Origin: Motacilla alba alba
Taxonomy: Eukaryota > Chordata > Aves > Passeriformes > Motacillidae
NCBI RefSeq assembly: GCF_015832195.1
Contig: NC_052017.1
Span: 92,964,429-93,028,428 of the forward strand
Direction: 5' to 3'
Length of the DNA stretch: 64,000 nt
Shown: positions 1 through 11,760 of the stretch, in pieces
Layout of the letters: each line of letters starts with the position of its first letter
Position numbering within the stretch: position 1 is the first letter of the stretch
The notes under the pieces: model-generated
Database searches by the model: none
Told to the model about the DNA's origin: nothing
What the model saw: only the letters and a program-made list of their open reading frames with translations
Position numbers and translations under genes: made by a program

Positions 1-394
1 GAGCACTATAATGGGCCTGGATAGGTACCATCATAAACAGACACTTACTTTTTAAAACTTTTTTTTTTTAATACTGATAAATAATGGCTGCTCAGTTCAC
101 TGTTTCCAGCAGCTCACAACAGCTGGCATTGCTTCAATTATAGTGAGCAGGACTTCCTTTCTGTTGGCAAAAGAGCTGTCATGTTTTTCTATAAAGAAAA
201 AGAAGATGGGTAAGATGTGATTGTTATTTGCAAGACTGTGAGAAAGGGCAAGTGACCAACCTTGAGATGGTACAGACCCCACTCTTACCATTTATAAGGT
301 TGCCTGCACAAAGCCTTGCTCAAATCAATGGGCCTGAAAAAGGAGCAAAATCACTGCAAGTCTGGTTACATTTTGGGCTCTGTTGATTAAGAGA

Positions 395-431
395 GCTGTA
401 ATGTACATTTGATTAAATGGTACATTACAGC
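395..431. repeat. Near-perfect inverted repeat (hairpin)
   Basis: The left arm GCTGTAATGTACATTT (395-410) pairs with the right arm at 415-431, which reads AAATGGTACATTACAGC, leaving only a four-base loop (GATT). One extra base in the right arm is the single bulge. Sixteen paired bases around a four-base loop is far longer than the short palindromes found by chance elsewhere in this window. It may be the remnant of a palindromic transposable element or a local inverted duplication. It is too short for an ordinary microRNA precursor. Confidence 0.85.
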
Positions 432-3400
432 CTCAAAGCTCAGGAAAACCACTAAGTCATCATCCTATCTGTCATTCCTGGGCTGCTTTGAACCCAAGCG
501 TGCCCTGCTTGCATGAATTAGAGTTGATAGAAAGGACTGACCCGATTTATGAGGGACATGCAACCCACAATACAGAGAACACAGAGCGCTGCAACCACTC
601 CCTCCTCTGTCTCAACATGCCCATTTTCCTACTGATTCTGGGCTGTGGGCTGTGGAAACAGGAACTTCTGCACCAATTGTAAAGCTGGTTGAAAATGTAA
701 GCTTCTGTGAAAAAAGATGTGCACATGAACTATTTCTTGGTTTTTCCTCTATCTGGGAGAATTGTTCCATCTGGGATCTTCCTCTATGGAGAACTCCTGT
801 ACCCATTTCAAGCAGCACACAGAAGCCTTTCCTGGTCAAATTATTTTGCCTAGGAAATGTCAGGCTTAACTATAAATAATGACAATAGCATGCCATGATA
901 GCTATTAACCTGCCAAAAGTAGGATTTTTTAATGTTAAATTAAAATTTTTAAAAGTAACCAAGAATCAAGATGCAGTTTCATTATGTTTCCTTGAACTTT
1001 TCTTAATGTTTCAATTCATCAGTGAGTTCTTTTGATGAAAGACAAATTAATCACTATGCTACAAAAATAATACCATGAGAATCCCACAGCAAGCAGAAAT
1101 CTTTCCTTGCAGAATATTTTTCCTCTGATGCATTGCAGCATTTTTTTCTAAATACATACCTGTTACACACCAGCAAAGTGTTTAACTCCTAAAGAAGGTT
1201 GTACCATTATTTACAAATTAAATGTGTATTAATTGAAAGCAGTGTCTGGAAATAACTGGAAATAACTAAAGCACTGACAATTTCTAAGAGGTTATCTCAG
1301 CACCTATTTTTCTGTTACTAATGTAAAAGTCTTGTTGTTACCATAGAAACTGGCATATCTCTACCTACACTTCTCAAAAAAACACACCAATATACTAATG
1401 TTTGTGTGTGTGTATGTCTGTGTGTCCCACCAAGTGCTTGAAGGCCATCCTGAATCCTTTTAATAAGTGGGGAAAGAAATGAAACAGCATTAAGTGACAG
1501 TTTATTGGCATCAAGGCTGAAAATCAAACTGATAGACAAACCTCACCAGACAAAGTTGTTCTGCAGCTCAGACAGAGGTCCCTATCCTGCCAGCTACTTT
1601 GTGTTTCCCAAATCCCCTGCACCCATAAAGTTGCTTTGGGTTGGGATAAATTTATCCTAACAATGAGCATTTCAAAAGATAGTAGTAAAGAAGGGAAGGT
1701 TTGTTTTTTTTTTCCAGAAATGCTCTTCTGAAAGAAATTTACATTTACTGTTAACAGGTCAGATCAATAATTTTTATTTTATGCACAAACCTCAGAGTAG
1801 TAAATTTTTCTTTATTTCCTTTTTGATACAGTTTCCACTTTCATTAGAGAAAAGTTAATCCATCACAACCACTTTGTGCTCTGGAAAGAAATTATTTTAG
1901 CTGGCAAAAGTGAGACAGTTAAATCAGGTCCCTAGCTAATTTTTATTAATTCTATAGTTCTGCTTGTCACTTGGATACCATCTTGACAGAAGGGGGAATG
2001 CTCAGGTTGTTGCTATGTAGAGTGCAAAGGAAAACATTTACAGCAGAACCATCAAGTTAATAAATACAGTTACATCTTTAAATATATGTTTGTTTCTTTT
2101 CTGTCTCTAATTTTTTAGAACACATATAGCCTCTGCTTTTACTGTCTTTCCATGTGCTATTTGTATGATCCCCAGATTCTGTTCTATAAAGTTCTGGGTT
2201 GCTATGTCAATTTAAACATTTTTTGATGAGAGAAAAGAAAAAGAATTTTTATTTTGAGGACTTACTTCTTCATATATTGAACCAATGAAGCACCATTATG
2301 GCTAGAGTTTGATTATAGTCTGGACTCAGTAAACTTTAAGGATTTTAACAAGCTCTAACTTCCAAGGGTAACTAAAAATTGCATTACAGCATAAAACATT
2401 CTCAGCAACAAATCTGTCTAAGCATTACAAATGGATTTTTATTTATGAATGTACTTAAGCATATGAAATTCATAAATTTCTCTTCCTCATTAGTTTACAG
2501 AGGGATTGCATGTTATGGTTTGCTAAGAAATGCAATATTGGCCACATATAAACTAGGCTGACAGAGAAGGAAAAATCAGTTGGAAAAGTTTTTCAGTTGG
2601 AGTTTTGAGGACATTGCTGGGATAGAGATCTGAAAGCAACTTTTTCATCTTTACTTGCAATGAAAGAGGGAAAAATATTGTTCTCAGCCTTGGTGTGTCT
2701 GTACATAAAGCCCTCAGGAATATGGAAGCAGTTAAATATCACAGAATTTCATGTCTACAAAAATGGATTTATATGAAGTTATCAAGGAAATTCAGTTGAG
2801 TTCTGTAGCCCCAGAGCTCAATTCGAGTTTGCATTTTTCTTTGTTTTTCTTGCAAAATCTTGTACTTCTTGAGAATCATGGAAAGGAGGGAAGGATGTGA
2901 AATGGGTGAGAATAGGACTGCATGAGACTTACTAATCTCCAAGTGAGGGATTGAAAAGATTTTTTTTTTTTTGCTTAAGTAAAAGCTGAGAACAACCTGA
3001 CAGACCAACTAAACTAATAAAATATCTTGGTCTTGCTGTGGTAAGTGTTGGAGCACCTCACAGTAAGTACCTTCCTAGGATATTCCTAGGGTTCACAGCT
3101 GACAATGAACTCCAGCTAGGGATTGGAAATGTTTTCTATATTCTAAAGCTAACTAAAATCTCAAATGCTGTCTCCTTCTTGTGTTTAGGATGCAGTCTGC
3201 AGCCTGCAGCACCACGCTGTTGAATGAGTAGCAGTCAAAACTTAAAGGTGTCCAAGGTTCATGTACCTGAACTCCAGAAGGTGACCACAGCAGCCTTCAG
3301 TGTGCCAGAGGAATTAGGGAAAAGAAAACAGGGTTTTAGATCAGAAAGTTCTTGAATTCACAACACTCCCTGTAAAGAATGTTCTGAACCATCAAGCTGT

Positions 3401-6400
3401 AGATAACAACTGAACTAGTTTCCATGTCACTATAATGCAAGGACTCTGACGTGGATGTTTTTGGATTCCTTTTAGAATGGCCAATCAAATAAAAGTAGTA
3501 TCAATCTAAGTGTTTTGATGTTGATGAGTTTGTAGCATTCACAGAAAAAACATTCATTAGATTTTTTCCCGCCGAGTTCTCATGTGACTATAGGTTTTAC
3601 AATGTAGCAATTTGGTTGAAATTTTGGACTCAAAAACTTTCCCAAACACAAACTTACATCCAGTGAAAACACTCAGGTTACACCTTATTTCATGCTTCAA
3701 CCATGCAAAACCATTAAGTCTGCTATAGTGTTTCAGCACAAACCCATAAATCACTTTGAGAGGAGTTGAAAGGCCACAGAATTAGTGACCCCACTCTAAG
3801 TTTTGAATTCACAGCAAAATTGCAAACCAATTAGCTTTCATCTTAGACTTTTTGTGCAGGTCTCCTTAGACATTACCCACGTTCTTTATCCCTGCATCTT
3901 CCAATATTTAAGAGAAAAAGCTTTGAGTAAACAAATGCCACAAGTAGGAAATAGGCATACACTGTCTGAAAAGGGCTGTTTGTGATCTGTCAGAAGGTGT
4001 TTAACCTAAAATTAAATTAGTAATCCCAGGCTTGTACTATAATTTAGGACATCTCAGTATGAGAAACGAGTGAATAACTTTCAAAAAACAATTGTATTTT
4101 CTCTTTCAGAGAGTGTCTTGAATGACTGAATACAGGAGAAGTAGAAACACTCTTGAAACACCCCAGTCTGTTCCACCAGCAATGTCAGAAGGCAGTCAGG
4201 TCAGAGAATAGCTCACTTGGATGTAGAAGAACTGACTTGTATTTTGAGCAGCTGAAGATCGATTTCAGCACGTTTGTCTCTGGGGATTGCATTTTTAGCA
4301 TGTTAGAATACGTTACTCTGAGGGTACGTGCAATTCAAATATGAGTCACGTTTGTTTCAAAACATGTATGCCATCTTCATGTAATGGGAGCAGCAGCAAA
4401 CAGGAAAAAAAATGCACTTTTGCATATGTATGTGTTTGAACATTGTTTAGACATCCTTAGAAATGGAGTATAAAAGTCTCCAAAATATTCTGTTCTACCC
4501 CACAAGGAACAGATTAGAGTTGTTAACTGAATCTGTTCCCAGTGAAAACACACACTGCGGATGCCCAGTTGTAAAGACAGAAAGGCTGATTCATTCCTGT
4601 TAAACAGAGCTGTGGAAGAAATCCATGCTGCCGTCCATGTGTGGATTACAACCATTCCCTTATCCTAGCCATCTTGTACTTTGACTGATTGAGATAATAT
4701 ATTTTAGGCATGTTGTAATGCCAGATTGTTGTGGCATAATCAAGTCCCTAAAATTATATGCAAAATTTTTGAAGCTGGAGGCAAAAGACCCTGTTTTTAC
4801 AAGGTTGAACCAGGTAGGAAAAGATTCTCCCAGTCAAGCAGTATTTGCCTTAACTAGAAAAAAATTACTGTTTGCTTAATTTTTTTTGCATTTAACCAAA
4901 GGCAAATTGTTGTTAACAGATGCTGGTTGGCTACAGGATGGCGGTTCAAGAGCGTGTTAGTAAATATTCTTGACAACAAACTTTTTTAACATAGTCAAGA
5001 GAAACCTTTAGTGCAGCCAAAATATCTGCAGAATTCACTCAACATGCTTAGATGTAAGTCATCTTCTGTTTCTTTACAAGCAAAGAAACCACACAGTAAA
5101 AAAAGCTAAGCAAAAACAACTGCAAAAAACCCCTTCACAGTCTGCATTTGACTAAGTAATGTAGTTTTCTCCATAAGGTTCAACAGTGGAAAGCTGTTGC
5201 TTAATATTTCATAATTTATATGTATTTCATACATTTTATTTAGTTGCACAAGATGAATCAAACATATCAGCAAATTCTGCTATAGGATAGTTAACAAAAA
5301 TACATGAATCTGGTATGATTTGCATGGAATACACCTGCCTTATTTGTTGTACTGGTACACCGGTTGCTTACCTGGAGAGGGAAATTATTTGCCATCAGGC
5401 ACATAGGAACACTGTCTGAATCATGCTCTACAGCTAGTATGAAACCCTGTGACCTTGATTTTGGGCATGGGTTTTATCTCGGGAATAGTCCCTCAGAAAC
5501 TGAGGAAAACATGAGAAAAGATAGGCAAGTCTGTACAGTGCCAATGTAAATTAAATGAATTATTACAGACTTATGAGAAACTCTGGGTTTCATAGCTATT
5601 AACATAAGCATTATCAACACTTTGTCTGTGTGTCCAGATATGCATTTAAAAGACTTTCTGGTAGCAGAATATTACATGTCTTCAATGTGTATCCACTGAT
5701 ATCTTAGCTGGAGATTTAAAAAAATGCCACTGAATCTCCTTGGGATTTGCATTCCTAAATTCTAAAGAACAGACTGATTTTAGACTACAGACTTGAAAAT
5801 CATCATTATCTTTTAACTGAAGATGGAAATTAAAATTTCCAGCTCACCTTATTGCTCCTAAAAGTGTGTCAGGAAAGGTGTCTGCACCTTTTCCATATTT
5901 AGTTGATTCATCTAAAGTTTGCAATCAAGGGCTTAAAAAAATATCCATATTGCCAATGCTTTTAGGACATGAAAACAGTGTCTATCTGATCAGTGGAGTG
6001 CTGAAAATATGTGCATAACACTAAATTTCTCAGGAAGTCTATCCAAGGTAAAGGGAACAAATAACTCAGTGTGATGAGTCACTAACAAATGTTTTAGCAG
6101 AGGTGAAACTGCATTATGCCAGCATTTTGTTAGTGAGAGCGGTGCATCTTCATTTTGTGCTTATTCTGCAATGCTAGTGGAAAAATATTTCCACTACAGG
6201 GGCAGTGAGCATATGTAATGCAAACATTTTGACAGTGAATGTAAACAGCTTTCCTGCATTTTAAACCATTAAATCAAGGACACAAATTTCCATGGTTTTG
6301 CAGATTGCAATCTTCGCTGACTATAGAGAAGATGGTGTTGCATCTGTTTTGTGTTTATAATTGCATGCTATGTTGTGCCACTGTGGCTGAATTTTAATAA

Positions 6401-7461
6401 ACGTGGGGGTTATTAATTGTTATGGATCCTGGGGTCTCACTTGTAATTGTGGTGCAAAATCCAATAATACATTACAGAAAAAAATGTTTTAAAAGAAATA
6501 AACAGTGATTGGGACGACTCAAATATTGCTCTTGCTTGCTCATCTGCTAGAAAAGTACAACAGCCTGCCCCCACTTGATTTCTGACTTCTTGCTTTCCAG
6601 TTTCAGTCAGTTGACTTAAACTCTATGTTTTTGGCTCGGTGCATGAACAGGAGCCTCAGGGGAGTACTCTCCATCAGGCTGCTCTATCTGGGTTTCTTTC
6701 ACTTCTTCTGCCATTGGAGAGCATGGAGGGTCTGCCCAAAAATGCTTTCCCCATCTTTCTTCTCCATCTCTCCACCCTGTCCCAAAACAGTTTTGCAGGG
6801 AAAATGAAAGTCTTACTGAGCCGACACAGAAGGCACATGTCAGGATGGGCTCTGTATGCCAGGGAACAGTGCCCCAGGGAAAGCAGTAGCCACAGACTTG
6901 TGGGTCAGGAGGATTTTTCTGGAGGAGGAAAAGCTAAAAAATTGTGTTACCAACAACATGGCAAATGATTTGTGAAAGAGGTAATTTGACTCTCTCAGCT
7001 TAAAGGAAACGTTTTCTTTTCTAATAAATTATTTCTCCCCTTGGTTAGTAAATCATTTCCCCTTCCTAATACACTTAATTTGCTATTCCCTTTAATTATT
7101 GCTTGTCCAGGTGGATCTTAAAGGCTCCAACTTAAAAGGAGTCTAACCTAACTTTGGCAAAAAGCCACCCCCTGCCACATCATTAACTGAAAGACAATCA
7201 TACTCTGTCTTGCCTTAAAATAATACAGACAGGGTTCAAAATGCTGCAGTAAGTGTTTTTCTCAAGGCAATATCTTGCATTAATAGGAAAGACTGTGGTG
7301 GGGGATGTGTCAGGCCCATCAGACCCTTCTTAAATTAAATGGCAGTATATTAACATCAGAGTTTGTGTCCCTTGGATAATGTAGTTTCACAGAGATGCAG
7401 GGAATGGTATTTCTTAGAGGAAAATTGCCTTTGCACTGTCATTACCTGGCTTTAACACTAA

Positions 7462-7488
7462 CCTGTTACAATATAGTATTGTAACTGG
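7462..7488. repeat. Short hairpin with three-base loop
   Basis: GTTACAATA (7465-7473) is followed after TAG by its perfect reverse complement TATTGTAAC (7477-7485). Outside one mismatch, CC at 7462-7463 pairs with GG at 7487-7488, giving eleven of twelve paired positions. It may be a chance AT-rich dyad or a protein-binding palindrome. Confidence 0.75.
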
Positions 7489-9056
7489 CTTCCCGTGGGA
7501 ATAAAAAAATTGGAACCATAGTTTTTATAGAAAGAAAGAAGGGTTTTTTTTTTCCATCCTGAGCCTAAAAGTATTGAGCTGTGATTATCTTAAAGCCCTG
7601 TTTCTGTCTCAGTATATGGCTAGCAAACTTGTACATTGGGTTTTATTTCTAAATCAGCTGTGCAGCGCTGTAGAACATCTACTGAATACTTGGACTCACA
7701 GCTGTCTTGTGCTGGAGTTTTAAAGTTATTTCCAGCAGCATATGATATGTTCCTTGGATCTTTGTATCTTGTGGGAAGGAAATGAGAGAGAATGGGTGAA
7801 AGAGCAACCAGAGAGAAGCAACTCTTGCCTCTTTTTCAGATACGGTTTACAAACTGAGATATCCCAAAATCCCAGGTTTCCTGATCCCTCTCTGCACGCT
7901 TCCCACAAAAAACCAACTGGCTCAGTCTGCTGTGAAATACCTAATGTGTCTACAGCTTTTACAACATGCTCCTCCTCAAAGCATTTAATCTTCATGGGAA
8001 CACAGCCATTGTATTTCCCTTCTCTCCTGAAAATGTGTTTGGGAGCTCAAGTTTGAAAGAGCCTGGCATGCTGATTCCCAGAGACACATCAACGGAGCAG
8101 CAGTGGAGCAGTGGGAGCTCCCAGCCCAGGAGGCTGTTTGGCACTCTAAGGCACAGATTGCAGAATGATTCTGCATTTTAAAAGACTGATTATCAACTGT
8201 CAGGAGAAGAATATGAAGGATAAGGTGTCTTGCAAGATGCAGTTGGAATCATTCTGATTATGCCAGTGCCTTGGGAACGTGCTTGGGGCACTAAAGAAAA
8301 ACTTTTCAGCCAGAGAAAGCAGCTGGTCAGTGTTGTGGAACACCATTGATCTACCACTGAAGAAGGAAGCAAGCATCTCAATGCTGGGGTCTCTATGCTG
8401 TGCCAGCCTTGTGGTGGCAGAGGAAGGGTACTGCTGGGTGACATTGGTAAGGGCCAAATTCCTATTTATGCCTTAGCAGATTAGGATCAGTCTTACAAAC
8501 TGCAAGTCTGCACTCTAGCTGCTGTGCTATACCCAGGGAATCCTTAAATTTTTTGATTCTTACAGCACTGGAAGAATATTACTAATTATTCACAATGTGA
8601 AAGAATAGCTGTTTGAGCACATGCGAGAGTTAGAAAAAAGAAATATGGGAAGTCTTTATTTTTAAATGTTTATTAGGATCCTCTACTTCTCTACAATTTT
8701 AGAAGACCAGCATTTTGGTCAATTGTTATGGTAAGGATATAATTTTGCTTTCTTGTCCTTACTAATTCAGACTCTTTTGAAACAGCCAGCTAACCAGCCT
8801 CATGTAGAAGTTTCTTTACTCACCAGATTTAGTGACAATTAACTTGCCTTCTACCCTTATGTTTTATTCCAACTTTCAAATCTTTCGTGTGAATAAGATT
8901 TAAATTTGACTTAATGAAAAATTAGTCTCCTGTGTTAACCAAAATTGTCAAAGAAATTAATAAGAAGTGCAATTTTGCAAAGTTTAAATGAGAAGGAAAG
9001 TGAAAATCAATTCCTAAACACAGCAAAGTGCAGTGGCAGTAGCACCACGATAGAGA

Positions 9057-9152
9057 TTTATATGTATATCTATATGTATATGTATATGTATATGTATATC
9101 TATATCTATATCTATATCTATATCTATATCTATATCTATATATACACACACG
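9057..9152. repeat. TATATC/TATATG hexamer microsatellite
   Basis: The stretch is built from six-base units TATATG and TATATC. A first block is mainly TATATG with occasional C variants, a second block is uniform TATATC, and it ends in a short TA run and a CA run. Reading frames through it give alternating Tyr-Arg or Tyr-Thr on the minus strand and Met-Tyr or Ile-Tyr on the plus strand. These are artefacts of the repeat and not proteins. Such arrays are usually length-polymorphic. Confidence 0.95.
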
Positions 9153-9349
9153 TGTTACCATATCCACTTAATGGACTAATCTGAGATGATGAGACTCTTT
9201 CCAGATGGCTTTTGTGTTCCAGCTAGTCACAATTGCAGAAGTTGCTTTGGAAGAACAACTGCAGCCTGTGTGAGCTGCATGTATTGATGACCAGCCTGGT
9301 GCCACGTCACACCCAGAGCCCAGAGTGCAGCACAGACCACTGACCCATG

Positions 9350-9420
9350 GAATGGTTTGGGTTGGAAGGGGACCTTGAAGATCATCTAGTTCAATCACTC
9401 ACAGAATCATGGAATTTGGG
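9350..9420 (-). mobile_element. CR1 LINE fragment (3' end, minus strand)
   Basis: The sequence around 9350-9395 reads GGAATGGTTTGGGTTGGAAG, then a GGGACCTTGAAGATCATC-type run and CTAGTTCAA. This is the reverse complement of the characteristic 3' end of avian CR1 elements. A second copy of the terminal motif (CAGAATCATGGAATTT) follows at about 9403, suggesting a partial duplication or a second truncated insertion. The piece is only about 70 bases long and carries no coding capacity. The exact CR1 subfamily was not determined. Confidence 0.8.
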
Positions 9421-11399
9421 CAAAATGCTGTATTTCTGCAATTGCATTTCCAGGAAACATGAGGGAAGACAAAAAGATAACAGTGAATAATTCATCACTC
9501 TTTAAATAAAAATGTCCTCTACGGGTTATGTATATGGGATTTAGCTGGGCTCATTGGCGTATGGCTGGCTCAGTGCATGCTTTTGCCTTCACTGTTCGCT
9601 GACTCCAAAACTAATTAGATCTCCTCACTGGGACAGTGTTCACTGATCAGGGAGTCATTATAAGGTGCCATAAATGTGGCAGAATGCTATCTGTCCCTGG
9701 AATCTGCTCAACACTTCTGAAACATAGAAGACCCCTGTGACAAAATAGGAGTATTACACAAAATTTAACAGATTTACCCTTAAAATATCATTAAATACGT
9801 GACATGAATCTGTGAAATTAAATCTTTCATTTTCATGTGGGAAGTTGGGTTGTATTATAATGGGATTGTTCCACTTGTGGGTCTTGAGGCAGGAATATGC
9901 CCAGCCCAGCAACACACGATGTCTTCTTAAAGCATCTCTGTACTCTTCTTGTTGCATCCACCCTCCTTCTTCAGATCTGCCATTAATGCCACAGACTCCT
10001 CCTGTCAAACTCCTGTCAGGACCCTTCCAGCATCTGCCTATTGCAGCCCCTCTGTTTCATTTGCCTCTCCATAAGACCACGGAACAAAAGGAGAAGGAGA
10101 AAGGGAATGGCAGGTCAGGTTTGGGTGTGTGGGCTCTTTGCCTTCTTCCCTGTCCCCCTCATCAGCTGACTGTGCTTGTATCTGGCAGGGCTGATGGAGC
10201 AGGACAGCCAGCACCTGGTGTTTCAGGTTTGTCTCTCTTGGAAGCAGAAAGCCTGGCAGCCCCTGTGGGTTCTTTTCATTTTTCTGGATAATTATCTGGA
10301 GGCCTGGAAACCCTCTGGATGAGGCCTACAGACCAGTAGGGCTCACAGCACCCAGGTGGGAGGAAGAGTCTTTCTGGTTTTCACTGGTGCATGAGCTGGT
10401 GGCAGAGGTGCACTGAAGTCAGAGCTTAGAGGACAAGGTCCTGCCCTCAGGGCACTTAGCCGGGGTCCCTCAGTGAAGCTGAGGAGCTCAGCATCAAATG
10501 ACACAACATTAATCCCTGAGAGAAGCAGACTGTCTTCGTTTTCTTCTTCACATGGGCTGGGAAAAGGGATCAGGACCCCCAGACTGATGGCTCTTAGTGC
10601 TCCCAAAACCATCTGGAAGCCCCCAGAACCTTACTGGGCTTGGTCCATCCTGCTGATCTGAAACTAGGTGAGGACCACATTTCATGCACCTCAACAAAAA
10701 GCCCAAAAAAGTCCTGCCATCATCACCCAAAGCAGAGAAAGAGCATTTGGCTTGAAGCAACCCCCCAGAGGCCACCAAAGAAATCCGTGCCCCTCTTTCT
10801 CCTCCCTCTCTCAACTTTGGGGGGCCTTGAAGGGGTGGTGGGGAGCTGTGAGGGACCCCCAGCAAGGCAGTGGCTGAGTTTTAAGGGAGAAAGGCCAAGG
10901 AATCAGGTGGCTGGGGTGGGAGCCTACCTAGGCACCTCCCGGGTGTGCTTACCTCTGTTCTCCTGCCTGGCTCAGGGAAATGAAAAACCCTCGGCATGAC
11001 AGCCTGGGTAAAGTAACAAGTGGGCGAGCTGACCACCAAAATGGTTTTGCTTAATCCAAAGCACAGCTGGGCACTGCCTTGCTTGCAGGGGAGCTGCCAC
11101 AGCTGCCATTCTAAGGCAAAAAAATCCCAAATTTCATCCATTTTGGGCTCTGCCAAAACACAGCCCTCCGCTGCTAGTTCTGTCCTTCTTCCATGCCTTT
11201 AAAATAAGTGTGCTCAAGAAAAAGGGAAGAAGTGAAAAAATAAGCCAGCCTCAGGCTTTTCTGCTCTTAGGCTCTTTAGGGTTTTCAAAGTTCTCAGTTT
11301 CCTTGAGGAGAAAAATAGTTAATGTGTCAAAAATGCCAGGCCTCCTGGCTTGGAGCAGGACTTACCGAGTTCACTTGCTAGCTGTGTCAGGGTTTGTCT

Positions 11400-11760
11400 G
11401 CCAATTAAACCTGTCCTAATGAGGAATAAACCATTCATTAATGAGTAAACATCTGTTTAGAATATGGTGTCCTCCTTCCTTCTAAAAAGCAGCATCACAG
11501 GAATAGCTATTTTTAATGCTGATGGTTTTAGCTGCGATAAAAAGTCCTCCCTTTTGCAGAATTTAGAAAGAATTGATGTTTGCATAACAAATTAAAGAAA
11601 CTCAGACTGGGAATGCACACATCTGCAGGATGTCCTCGAGGCACTAACCTTACCCAAGAACACAAAGTCCTTGTTATGATATGCAAACTAATGAATCAGC
11701 TGAAGGAAGCATTTATATTTTGACAGTGTTTTAACTTTCTCTGCCTCAAATTAGCTGTGA
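11400..11760. promoter_or_regulatory. Candidate conserved non-coding element with homeodomain/POU motifs
   Basis: The segment contains the perfect palindrome TCATTAATGA at 11435-11444, a typical homeodomain dimer arrangement. It also contains ATGCAAACTAATGA at 11681-11694, an octamer-like POU site joined to a TAAT core. The surroundings are complex unique sequence rather than a repeat. The enhancer role is inferred from motif content only, because conservation cannot be measured from one sequence. Confidence 0.3.

Larger units (their letters stand above)
1..9056. other. AT-rich intergenic DNA, no gene recognised
   Basis: No ORF here resembles a known protein. All are under about 110 codons, overlap on both strands and lack recognisable domains. 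Visible structure is limited to a strong hairpin at 395-431, a ten-base tandem duplication near 1246-1265, a short GT-rich run near 1403-1426, and small dyads at 6175-6196 and 7462-7488. Short A and T runs are frequent. No tRNA-like internal promoter pair or rRNA sequence was noticed. This could be intergenic sequence or part of a very large intron, since exons of an unknown non-coding RNA cannot be excluded by reading alone. Confidence 0.7.

Noticed and set aside
8922..9184. Tyr-Arg/Tyr-Thr and Met-Tyr repeat proteins
   Set aside because: Direct translation of the TATATC/TATATG microsatellite.
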